Below are positions 13,901-25,900 of a DNA stretch of 64,000 bases, piece by piece. Numbering within the stretch: position 1 is the stretch's first letter; the number at the start of each line of letters is the position of its first letter. The stretch spans positions 6,091,001 to 6,155,000 of the forward strand of contig CM034398.1 of assembly GCA_019925095.2 (NCBI GenBank). The letters are read 5' to 3'. The position numbers were made by a program, and so were the translations under genes. The notes under the pieces are model-generated. The model saw only the letters and a program-made list of their open reading frames with translations, searched no databases and was not told where the DNA came from. The DNA is from Dendrolimus kikuchii (taxonomy: Eukaryota > Arthropoda > Insecta > Lepidoptera > Lasiocampidae).

Positions 13901-16900
13901 AAATTAGATTAGGCTCCCATAGAATAAATAATAACCATAAACAAAATTAAAACTAAATAATTAAAATGAACAAGTTGGCGGTAGGCTAAATAAAACTTTA
14001 ACAATACTCATTGACACTTGACATATTTGTTTTCCGGGATCATGTCTACTGAAAAGAGGCCGAAACGTCGGAATAATAAAAGTCAAATAAATTACCGCGC
14101 ATAAAACCGTTAAAACGTAGTTTTATTGTGTATACTAGTCGCGAAAACAGTTTTAATATGTGTTATTGCTTATTTATTGTAAGTATATGTATTGTGTAAT
14201 ATTTATATATCCTATTTATATATGGATGTATTTAATTTGCACACCACCGTCATACACTTGTGATTCCGTTTACAAAATCCATAGCCCGGGTTGTCTGGAA
14301 GAGATCACTCTAATCTAAAGCGATAAGACCGCCCATTGTTCCTGGCTTTACTATTTAATGTGACTATTGTAAATTGTTGATTTAATGAGTATGTGGTGAA
14401 CAATATAGCGTTATTCTAAAGCAATTGAACTTTTAAATGAGTCAGATATAGGAACCGGTCATCTTATATAAATTGAAAAAAAAAAAAATTTACGGCAACC
14501 ACCCCAAATATTTAGTTTTTCCCTATTACATTACATCAATATGTAGCGCAAGTATGCTACACCTTCCTATCGAATTTCATACATATACACCATGTGATTT
14601 ACAAGAAAAATTACTGTGACTTAGAGGCGGACAGACATAACAAAAACATGAGATACATTTTTGCAAAATTGACTATGAAACTCTAGAAATGTTAATTGCT
14701 ATCAAAAGATTCTTCCATGGTGCTACTGGCCAAATTAATTGGAGGTAGCCACCCATATAATGATACCAACGCACATAGACTATCCGTGACACGTAACAGG
14801 GTAGTGGGTAGGGGGTTACGACTCCCTGGTATCTATTAATAGTGACATGTAGCTGATGTTGCCAGGTGTTACTGTTACGCGAAATATCACTAATTTCAGA
14901 TTTAATAGCTGCAATTTTCTCAGTGATTTGTCGACAATTTTCTGGGTCACACGCATGAAAGTCAAATGTCAAAAACTATATTAAAGCTGGAAATAAATTA
15001 CTTACAATTCTTACTATATTTGAGGTCTATCCCAAAGACACGACAATGTTGGCGACTATGATAACAATTGCACCAACAGTGGTACTAATTTACAGATAAG
15101 GAAAATGTAGCCTTATAGCTACATAGTATTGAAACATTGGTTATTACCTTAATTTGCCGGTGATTAAAATCTCTTCTCTATAAATAATATAAACGCGAAA
15201 TTTTGTTAGAATGGATGTACGTTTGTTACACTATCAGGCAAAAACTACTCAATGGATTTTGATGAAACTTTACAGTAATATAGCTTACTCATCAGAATAA
15301 CACATAGGTTATAATTTATAAAGATATAGTGTGTATTATCCAAAATATAACGATTTTCCATCACCACGCGGGTGAAACCGCGCGCGCAGCTAGTACTTAA
15401 TAAAGGCAGCAGCTGTGTTCGATTATTTTTTAAGTACATATTTAAAAAAAATTACAAATTTATTTTAAACGTTCTGTCCGTTCTTATAGGTTATTAATTT
15501 TTGAATGGGTCTGACGTTTAGGTCAAAATATTATTTTGCATCACTGAAGTAGGAAACCTATGGAAATGAAACGTCAATAAAAAATGCGTGCCACTGTGAC
15601 GTCATCTGGCCACTAAACATGGCGGTTTTAGTGCTGTCCAGAAGATTTTAATGTTATTAGGTTTTATCGATAAACGTCCCTGGCTCATTTTATTTTCAAT
15701 ATTATTGAGTATAAATTATTTGTAGAATTTATACTTTAATAGGAAGTAAGTATATTGTTATGTGCAAAGATACTTTGATTTAGATGTGTGAAATCTAAGA
15801 AAAAGTTCGTGTTTCAAATTTAACGAGTAAACGATATGACGATTTTTAAAAGTTGCTACACTGATTTGATAAAGTTCTCGTTTGACAACACAGTGACCAC
15901 AAAACATAAACATATGGCGTAGTACAGTGCCATCTGCCCATCTCTAGCATGCTAAATTTTATCGTCGTTTCGTATGTTGCCGTCTCGCTTGTACTTGCGT
16001 ATATGCCGGAAAGGGATGGAAGCTTTATGTCGGCGATAAAACGTTAGCATGCTAGCTAGCTATGCTGTTTTGGATATCAAAATAAGAGTATGTGTTTTTC
16101 CTATGAAAAACACGTACTCTTATTTTGATATCCAACAGATTAATTAGATTGTAATAGAGAGGTAAGTAGTCTAAACTACTTACCTCTCTATTACAATCTA
16201 TTTTAATTGTGTTGCTGATTCTAAATTCCGTAACACATTACCGCAACGCACCTCAAGATAGGTGCGCTGCACCATAAGTGAGAGTGATTCAAATTTCAAA
16301 CGTATTACGGGCTGCCTCATAAAAAAAAAAAACAAAACTCCTACAGAACATTTATTTAATTACAAACGTCATTCCTTATGACTTCCGCTCTAAAATCATT
16401 TAATTATTAAAAATTTAACGAATTTACAATAGTTTTTATTAAAGTAAAACTAATAAAGCCATAAGTTTATAATATGAGTTTTATTTGTACCTTAGATGTT
16501 TTACATGGAATACAAAATTCAAAGAAGTGACACCATCAGTTTTGGTTTATTCCTCTAAAGATGTCAAAGCATATTACTTTTATCTAAGTAGGTTCAATAG
16601 CTTCACTATAAAGAGTCTGTATATACAAAATCTAACATCTCTTGAAGCTAAAGAACAGCAGAGTCCTTAAATGTGCAGCATATACCAAGGTAGAGGTGTC
16701 AGGACCGGCCAAAACAGGAATTGTTTCCAACTAGTTTTCTTTTAATATGCCAGTTTTATGTTGGCTGGCATGTCGCTGCAAAATATTGAAATATTAGTTT
16801 AGAATAATTGTGTCCACAGTATTTTTTTCATAAAATTTGCTTAAATTATGACATTATCATTCAAATTGGCCAAATACATTTCTTGGATGGAATCACAGCC

Positions 16901-19900
16901 ACAAAACCCATAAGTTTTTCTAAAATAGTTATATAGAATGAGAATGACATAGACTACAACTAGTAACTAGCATATCAGTAATAAGGTAGCAGCAACAAGT
17001 ATATCAAAGGCTAAAAGTGAAAGTACAAATTTCAATTGTACGAGCGGTCTCCATGAGGGTGAGAGGCACGAGAAGACATATTAAGGCCTTCGACTGCGAA
17101 GACGGAGCAGGAATTATATAATAAGCCGACAGTCCAACGACTATCCTGCTGATCATCGTCCCACCATACAAAACTTGTATATTAATTTTGATCCTTTTAT
17201 AGCACGTTTTGTTATAAAATAATATGTATGTATTAAAATATGTATATAATTTAAAAATAGTATATCAATACTAACTATAAAAGTATATACAGTATTAACT
17301 TACTCTTACAAATTTGAAGGGCACGGCATCATCTCGTAGTCGAGTCACATCCAGAGTTTTGTTGAAACATTTATCATCAAAATGTAGCGAGCAAATATAA
17401 ATATATTTTGGATTTGGCTTTATATTTTCCATTCCAATGGCTTCCAGCCACTTTTTCTTTATACGCTCATTTCTTGGGATCCTGTAAAATATGTTTTAAT
17501 TATTATTTTTGTATGTTTTAAGCGGGGTAGCATGATAAAATAAGAAATTTTATATAAGCAATCATGTTATATCGATATCAAAGTCGATAAATAATGTACA
17601 ACCCCAGCTAATAAATTAACATTATTTAAGCGTAAAAATATAGTTAAATAAGTTAAATCCATTCATGACCTATAACTGCACATAAGAACCTTGCTAATTA
17701 TAATGAAAATCTTCCTTTATTTTCCCGGAAACATTAACAATAAGCAATATTTTTAATGTTATTTACAGCGTACCTGTGTATGGTTAAAGATGACTGATTT
17801 GGTGTTTTTCTTATGCCGCACCCTATTACACTGCACACGGACATATCTGCGACGTAATTATTTATATTTGGCTTCAATTATTTTAAATCACAAGCAAAAT
17901 ATTGAAAGATAATTAGTTATTTTGATTTATACCACGACTTTTTGACAAGACAAGTACCAGGTGAACTGACTGATAATGACATTTGGGCACTAAACATGGC
18001 GGATTTTCGGCCTCATTAGGTATTTACGTATATTCATGTTCCACTTTATGTACGCACTGAAATACTGTTATATTGTTTTCCTGCGAGTAACAGTGCTGAG
18101 TAAGAACGAGATAGATATATGTTTATGTGTGTGCCTTCAAAATGGATGCTATTTGTATAAGCAATTGTACGTATAGAACAATATGTCGCGTCCCTATTAT
18201 AGAGGTCCATGTTTTGCATAAACTGAATGGCGTTTTAGGAATGTTTGTCGATATTGAATACGTAGATGCTTGCAACACTGTTACATAACGGTACGACAGG
18301 TAACAACTGTTGAATGCGTTCCACTTTTTTTTTGTGTCTAGGTATATCCATTTTTTTATCTTGCCATTGATAGAAAATTGACAACGAAGTTTATGTCAAA
18401 TTAAGCAGCCAGGCAATAGATAATAAGATTGTTGTGGACCAGCCCTATTAAAAGATATAAGAATAAGGTATTTTACGAGACTTCACGTAATTTTATATCC
18501 AATACTAGCTGTGCCCGCAACTTCATCCGCATGGAATTCGCGGAACCCTAAGAAAAATAGACAAAGTTCCTCCTTATAACACCAATTATCTGCCAGTGAA
18601 AGTCCCGTCAAAATCGGTACAGCTGTTTCAGAGATTAGCCGGAACATCCGGACAGACAAAAAAAATCTAAAAATAGCATTTTCGGAATCTCCTGGTCTGG
18701 ATGATCTCCTCTAATTGTTTTCGCATTTTTATTTTGACATTACAAACAGACACTTCAATTTTATTTATCTGTATATAGATTGTTTTCGACTGAACTTGTA
18801 GGCGAAAATAAACCTTATTTTTTCATATTATTATGAAATTTCCGGCTGGTTTCTACATCTATTCATTCGTTTGCCTTATCGATGTTAGAAATACATCATT
18901 TGTATGGAGCTTATGTCAGATTTTAACCAATAATATGGCAAATGAACGGTTATTAAAATATAATTGCGTTGCTGACGGCATAAAGAATTTTGGGCCTAGA
19001 ACCTATAGAAACCTGTACATCAAGAATACTGATGTGCGAAACCAATCTGCGTTAGACAGACATAACGGATATATCGTCCATTACGCTAAAAAAGGAGATA
19101 TTTTTGTAAATTCATTTCCGTTAGCACGCCAAAATCAAATAAAAAAATCAAAAATCATTTATTGAGTAAAACATAATTCACAATTTTTGAAACTCATTGG
19201 TCCCCAAACTATGTCGACCGTATCTCGGGGTCCTCCTTCCTAATTGGTAATTGATTTGAAAATCATTTGAGGATCATCTTTGCGACGTCTCCATTGGGGT
19301 TAGGAAAAATGTTTTTTATATATTCAAATAACGTTTTCAATCAAGTTTCTTGTATACTTAAAAACTAGCACGTCCCTATTTCTTAGAAGAGTATGGACTC
19401 GGGGGAGTTTGTAAGAAAATATGTTTTTGAAAAATCTTCTATCCTTATCCATACATATATAAATAAGTAAGTAAGTAAGTGCGTTGGTTTTTTTATGTAG
19501 TGAACGAAACGACCTTGTTCTCCTACTGATATGGTTGTAGGACAGACGTGGGATTACCCTCGTATTACATACGTAACCGTTCTCCGGGACAACACTGACG
19601 GCTCTGACGTCATCTCAACTTTGCCCACTACTAACATGCACATTTCGTCCCGAATAAACTTGACCTGTGAATCTATAGAGATAAATAAAATTTAAGTTTC
19701 TGCTTGTAATGTCAAAATAACAGCATTTCACTAAATGCATATGAAAGTATATACGGTACTTATATCGAAAAATCAATTTTTAAATTTTTAAAGTGAAACT
19801 TTTCTTTAAAATCGTTGTGATTTGAAACTCGATGAAACGAAAAAGCGACACTACACAGAGATAAACACATAAATCTATAGGACTAAGCCTGCGAAAGAAT

Positions 19901-22900
19901 GAGATACGACCCCGCCCTATAGGAACAGCCGCACTGTTCCTAGACGTAGCAAAAGCCTTCGACAAGGTCTGGCACAACGGCTTGATTTACAAGTTGTACC
20001 AGTTCGGTGTGCCAGACAGACTCGTGCTCATCTTGCGAGACTTCCTCCTAGGCCGAAGCTTCCGTTTTCGAGTGGAGGGAACGCGCTCGTCCCCTCACCC
20101 ACTCACAGCCGGTGTACCACAGGGCTCGGCCCTGTCCCCACTACTTTTCACGCTGTACACCAGCGACATCCCAAAAACTCCAGATGTGGAGTTGGCCCTC
20201 TTCGCGGATGACACCGCACTCTATACATCAGATCACAACCGACAAATGGCTTGCGTCCGGCTGCAGGCAGCTGTCACAGAGCTAGGCGAATGGTTTCGCA
20301 AATGGAGGATAGAGGTAAACCCGGAGAAAAGCGCAGCAATGTTTTTTCCCCGGGCACGCTTCGCTCCCCCAAACGCGCTTGCCTTCGCCTAAAAACCATT
20401 TTGCTCTACGAACAACAAATTCCCTGGGAAAAGTACACCAAATACCTGGGTGTCACCCTAGATCGGAACTTGCGCTTCAACGAGCATATCACTATAATCC
20501 GAAATAGAGCGCGATTTGTGATGGGTCGTTTAGCACCCATGATAGACAAACGAAGCAAAATGTCCCTCAGACACAAGCTTACTTTGTATAAAACATGCAT
20601 CCGCCCGATCATGACATACGCGAGTGTGGTATTCGGCCATGCCAAGCCTGCCCTTTTAGATAAATTGCAAATCGTGCAGAACAAATTCATGCGCAGAGCC
20701 GTCGGTGCTCCCCTCTATATGCGTAACGTCGACCTCCACCGCGATCTGGAGCTTCCCTCCATCAAAAACTACATTACGTCGCTCTCGCGTAAGTATTTCG
20801 ATCTCGCGCCGCACCATCGAAATCCGCTCGTCGTGTCCGCGTCCGATTATAAGCCTCGGCGAAAGGCTCTAGTGCGACGACCGCGTAACGTCCTCACGGA
20901 CAGGGTCGACGTTATCACAAAACGGCTGGCCCGAATCAGCCCGCCCGCGGTTAGGACGGCAGGCTGGCAGGCACGGACAGACAGACAGACGGCGGCGTCT
21001 CAGGCGCCGCCAATTAAGATCTCTCCACGTCCCTGCGAGGGACGCTAGGAGACATAGCCCCCCCCCCCCACAGGATAGACTAGGCGTGTTGCTGGGAAGT
21101 TTCTTTCGCCGTTTCTTTCCCAGCCATAACACGTTGCGAAACGGCAGTAAGATAGCGTAAGCCGCCGCAAACCACCGATCCCGGCCCGCCGGAATCCTTC
21201 CTCTCGGGCTTTATATTACCCGTCGCCCGTTCTCAATTAGTGCTTTGTGTCGCCCTATGGTGGGCATCATTAAATTCATCCCCCTCTCATGGCAACAGTC
21301 CAGCTGAGGTAAAACTCCTTAGGGAGCTCCCTCGAGCAAGTTGCCCCCCCGGGCTCGAGCGCTTTCGCTTCGCGAAGGCACTCGCCCCAAAAACCCTAGT
21401 AAAGTTGTAAGGTCTTCGGACCAACAACGTAAAGTCAAGTCCAATTAAAAAAAAATGAGATACGAGTTTTACATTGTGCTACACAGATTAGAGAGTCAAT
21501 AAAACCGATGATATTAAACAGGTCCAATTTGGACTGAAATAAAACTGATAAACATTGTTTGTGTGTGTGTGCAGTTCACGCGCAGTAGAAGTGAAACAAA
21601 GTGTGACAAGCGTTGGGAGGGATTCTAAATTTCGTGACGTCACATTTCATATGTTAAATATTTATAATATATTTAAGCTTTTCAAACACGAAATTTGTAG
21701 TATTAACGGAAAACTTCAAAACATTTCCAACTCTATCTGTATGAGCACAGTGTTTAAATGATTAAATATAATTTATTCTATCTTATTATTTCCCAGACTT
21801 AGTTCTATAGATATATGTGTTTATCTCTTTTTAGTGTCGCTTTTTCGTTTCAACAAGTTTCAAATCACTACGATTCTAAAGAAGTTTCACTTCAATAATA
21901 TTTTTTAGGCTAAAACAGTGAAAAATTGAAAGTGATACTTAAGAAGTTTATTTTGAATTATAATATGCATGTTGACGGATGTAGGCTAAAGGAATTATAT
22001 TAATAAAAGTTAGAGGAGAATTATCTGTGAGTATGATGTTATGAGTAACTTAGGTTACATTTTTTAGGGTTTCACAAAAAAATAAATCACGTCGAAGTCA
22101 CGGGCACAGCTAGTTCTTAAAATATAATCAAATGAACCTAGCCTGTGTTTTATTTTTCATTTATGTGACATGATAAAACTACGTTTTAACGGTTTTAAGC
22201 GCAGTAATTTGTTAGATTTTTGTTATTCCGACGTTTCGGCCACTTTTTAGTGGCCGTGATCACGGAAGACAAGGATGTCAAGTGTCAACGAGTATTGTTA
22301 AAGTTTTATTTAGCCTACCGCCAACTTGTTCATTTTAAACGACACACCTGCCGAAAATATGATGCCTATACTTCGACGACTGACTTATTATCAGTCTTAG
22401 TCTTCAGATAGCGTGACACATCAAACATTCGAAATTACGCGGCGTATAATTCAGCGCGTTACGCAATGGCAAATCGTACATTACTTATTTTAAATTATTA
22501 ATTTTATGAGTGTTGGCAATATGAAGAGGTGAAATTATGTACTTTTACATACATACATACATAACTTCACGCCAGTTCCCTTGCGGGGTAGGCACGAACA
22601 ACAGAGTGCCATTTAGGCTTATTCTTACACACCTCACTTGCCTCTTTGACATTCATAACTCTTGTCATGCAAGCTCGTCTGTTCTTAAGGCTCCTGACAT
22701 CACCTTCTGCTAGTACACGATCAATTTGATCATGGAAGGTGTGTCGTGGCCTTCCACGACTTCTGCATCCATCCACTTTTGCATTGTATATCTGTTTAGT
22801 CATTTTTTCCACATGCCCGAACCACCGGAGCATTCCTTTCCTTACCTTCACCCCGACACTCTCTTTCAGACCAACTCTCTTTCTTACTTCGGTATTACGA

Positions 22901-25900
22901 ACGCGGTCCGCGAGCGTCACTCCGCAGATTTTGCGCAGTGCTCGCATCTCGACCGCGTTTACTCTACTTTCATGCTCTCTCTTCCATACCCAACTCTCGC
23001 ATCCATACGTGAGCGTAGGTACCAGCACCGCGTTGTGTATGGCGAGCTGGGCCTTCTGGCTGAGGTTCTTAGCGCCATGTACTTTTAGATCCGAAAAATA
23101 TCAGAGCATGTACATAAAATGGTTCAACTACGTTGGCCGAACTGTCGATCGTGTAACGCGTCGCATGGTGTGTTGATTGTTATTCAAAATACAATGAATG
23201 CGTTGTCATGGAAACAGCCGCTAGACGAAAGGTTCGGCGTTACGCCGAACCTTACGCAATTTCGGCTGATGTATCACAGGCTCATAGAGGTTAAAAAGTT
23301 TAATTTAAAAAAAACACTGCCAGCGTATTTAGCTGCACTTTCAGCGCCGTGCTTTCGGCAGGTGTGTGGCCTTAGGAATCTTCCACACTATCGGATAATC
23401 GCGCTACCTGTTACGCAAGAATGTATATTTCGTTTATTCTAACAAGCGAAATACTATTTGTATTTGGCAGATTACTAGATTCCCGATACAGAATTCAAAT
23501 TCTCAAAATGCACTTAATAAAGAAACAATATAACCATTTCGCTAGTTTCTCATAATTTGTGAAGTTGAGAGTTATTTGACCTGGTAGGTTGAATAATTCG
23601 TTCATATTGCTCGCATTAAACTATTTCAATTAAGCAATAACATGTCAGACCTTTCCTTTCATAAATTCATGTAATATAAGCAATTTCACAATTATGACAT
23701 TTTTCACATTGTTTCTTCAAATTCCGTCCTAATTTAGATTTTAGTTTCTCAAAAGGTAATTTGAGTTTATCCACCATATCGAGTACTTCCAACGAAGGAA
23801 TATAATAGGAGACTCATTATTTCGCTATTTCAAAATATCAATATACAGCGGCTTTCGGTTATAACGACCAAGGAACCACTATAATTCCGTCGCTATAGGT
23901 AGAAAGAAAAAAAAGACAATATTTATTGCCAGACAATACAAGCAAATGAGGTGTGTAAGAATAGCCTAAATGACGCTCTGTTGTTCGTGCCTACCCCGTA
24001 AGGGAACTGGCGTGAAGTTATGTATGTATGTATGTACAATACAGCCGACCAATCGCCTAATGTCTACTTAAGAATACTGAATCTAAGACTTCACTTTACC
24101 CACCTGCCTGCACATCGTTACATCCATACATACATACATACATACATAACTTCACGCCAGTTCCCTTGCGGGGTAGGCACGAACAACAGAGCGCCATTTA
24201 GGCCCATTCTTACACACCTCACTTGCTTCTTTGACATTCATAACTCTTGTCATGCACGCTCGTCTGTTCTTAAGGCTCCTGACATTACCCTCCGCTAGTA
24301 CACGATCAATTTGATCATGGAAGGTGTGTCGTGGCCTTCCACGACTTCTGCATCCATCCACTTTTGCATTGTATATCTGTTTAGTCATTCTTTCATCATG
24401 CATTCTTTCCACACGGATAAATCATAATTACATCCATACAGATAAATAAAATTGAATTGTCTGTTTGTAATGTCAAAATAACAGCTTTTTACTAAATGCA
24501 TATGAAAGTATATACGGTATTAATATTAAAAAAAACTGTCTGGATGTTAAGGCTAATAATCTCTGAAACGTCTGGATCGATTTTGACGGGACTTTCACTG
24601 GCAGATAGCTGATGTTATAAGGATCAACTTAGGCTACTTTTTGTTTAGAGTATCGCGAGAAAAATTTTACGCGCACGAAATCAAGGGCACAGCTAGTTTA
24701 AAAATAAACGCATATTATTACAACTTTACTATTTGTGTATGTATAAAACGACAAGAAAACTTTATAATTCCCTGAATGAACCTTTATGTGTTTGACTGTA
24801 TTTGTTTGTTTACTCGGTCTGTGTGTAGACTCTGAAATCGGCGTTACATCCGAGGTTGCTATAGCCAAATTATATTCCTCTAAGTGTACTTTAAATTCAA
24901 GCTACCAAAGTTACGTGGCTGTAACCAAAAGGACGTTACAACTGGGGTCGTTAAAATCCACTGTATATAAAATAGATGACGCTATAGGTCACTGAATATG
25001 CTCTGCTTTCCGTCTTGATCTTCTGGCCTACTTTCTTAACTAATTTTGATATATTGGAGTCGCTCAAACCGAAACTAAACAGAACTATACTGATATGTGT
25101 AAATCAATAAACCAGCGCGAAGTTTTGAATTAAAGCTCATATATAGGGTTACTCCCTTAGCGATATTTATGGGACAGTTCTTATTTTAATACAAGGTGTT
25201 CTCTTTCTGAATGAACAGGATATTTAACCAAAAATAATTGCTTGCTTTGTTATTTAGATTAATGCAAAGAAATATACAGACAAATGTGAACCTTTATCTT
25301 TGTTATATTAATATTTTTTAGCTTGTCGCGACTGTTATGCGGAATTACATTAGCACTATAGTGTTAGAAGCGCGATTTTAATTTTTTTATTTTCAAACTG
25401 ATGTTAATATGATCATCAATCAAACCGTAAAAGTAGTTTTAGTTGATTAAATTCGTATAGTTTCTAGTAATTTTGACAAAATAACGATCGTTCTTTATTA
25501 GCAATTATCTGCAGGAACTGTTGCGTGTTCCTCTTTAAATGATATTACCACGCGCTAACGATGAAGTATAACATTATGGCGGACAGGGTCGACGTTATCA
25601 CAAAACGGCTGGCCCGGATCAGACCGCCCGCGGTTAGGACGGCAGGCTGGCAGGCACGGACAGACAGACACAGACGGCGGCGTCTCAGGTGCCGCCAATC
25701 AAGATCTCTCCACGTCCCTGCGAGGGACGTTAGGAGACATAGCCCCCCCACAGGATAGACTAGGCGTGTTGCTGGGAAGTTTCTTTCGCCGTTTCTTCTC
25801 TCCCAGCCATAACACGTTAAGAAACGGCAGTAAGATAGCGTAGGCCGCCGCGAACCGCCGATCCCGGCCCGCCGGGATCCTTCCCCTCGGGCTTTATATT

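Larger units (their letters stand above)
19789..21896. repeat. Older repeat interrupted by the LINE, with an inverted partner
   Basis: Sequence at 19803-19897, continued at 21466-21550, matches an uninterrupted copy at 54490-54690. It includes the runs gatttgaaactcgatgaaac, gataaacacataaatctata, and (after the LINE) cacagattagagagtcaata. The same left part occurs inverted at 21790-21896. This is an old mobile repeat of unknown class into which the LINE at 19910 jumped. Confidence 0.65.

Noticed and set aside
14673..14972. 99-residue minus-strand ORF starting MTFDFHACDPEN
   Set aside because: No recognised domain and no linked exons; coding status cannot be supported from sequence alone.
16070..16200. 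microRNA precursor call for the hairpins
   Set aside because: Stems are too perfect and loops too short for a typical animal microRNA; kept as inverted repeats only.
17030..17138. Possible terminal exon of the THAP gene (minus, phase 0, ends DRSYN stop)
   Set aside because: The frame fits, but the acceptor lacks a pyrimidine tract and the peptide has no THAP-protein features.
18833..19165. 110-residue plus-strand ORF
   Set aside because: Part of it (atttgtatggagcttatgtc) recurs at 42670, it has no domain, and no splice context supports it; it looks repeat-derived.
24786..24995. 69-residue ORF with hydrophobic start
   Set aside because: Signal-peptide-like start alone is not enough; no homology recognised.
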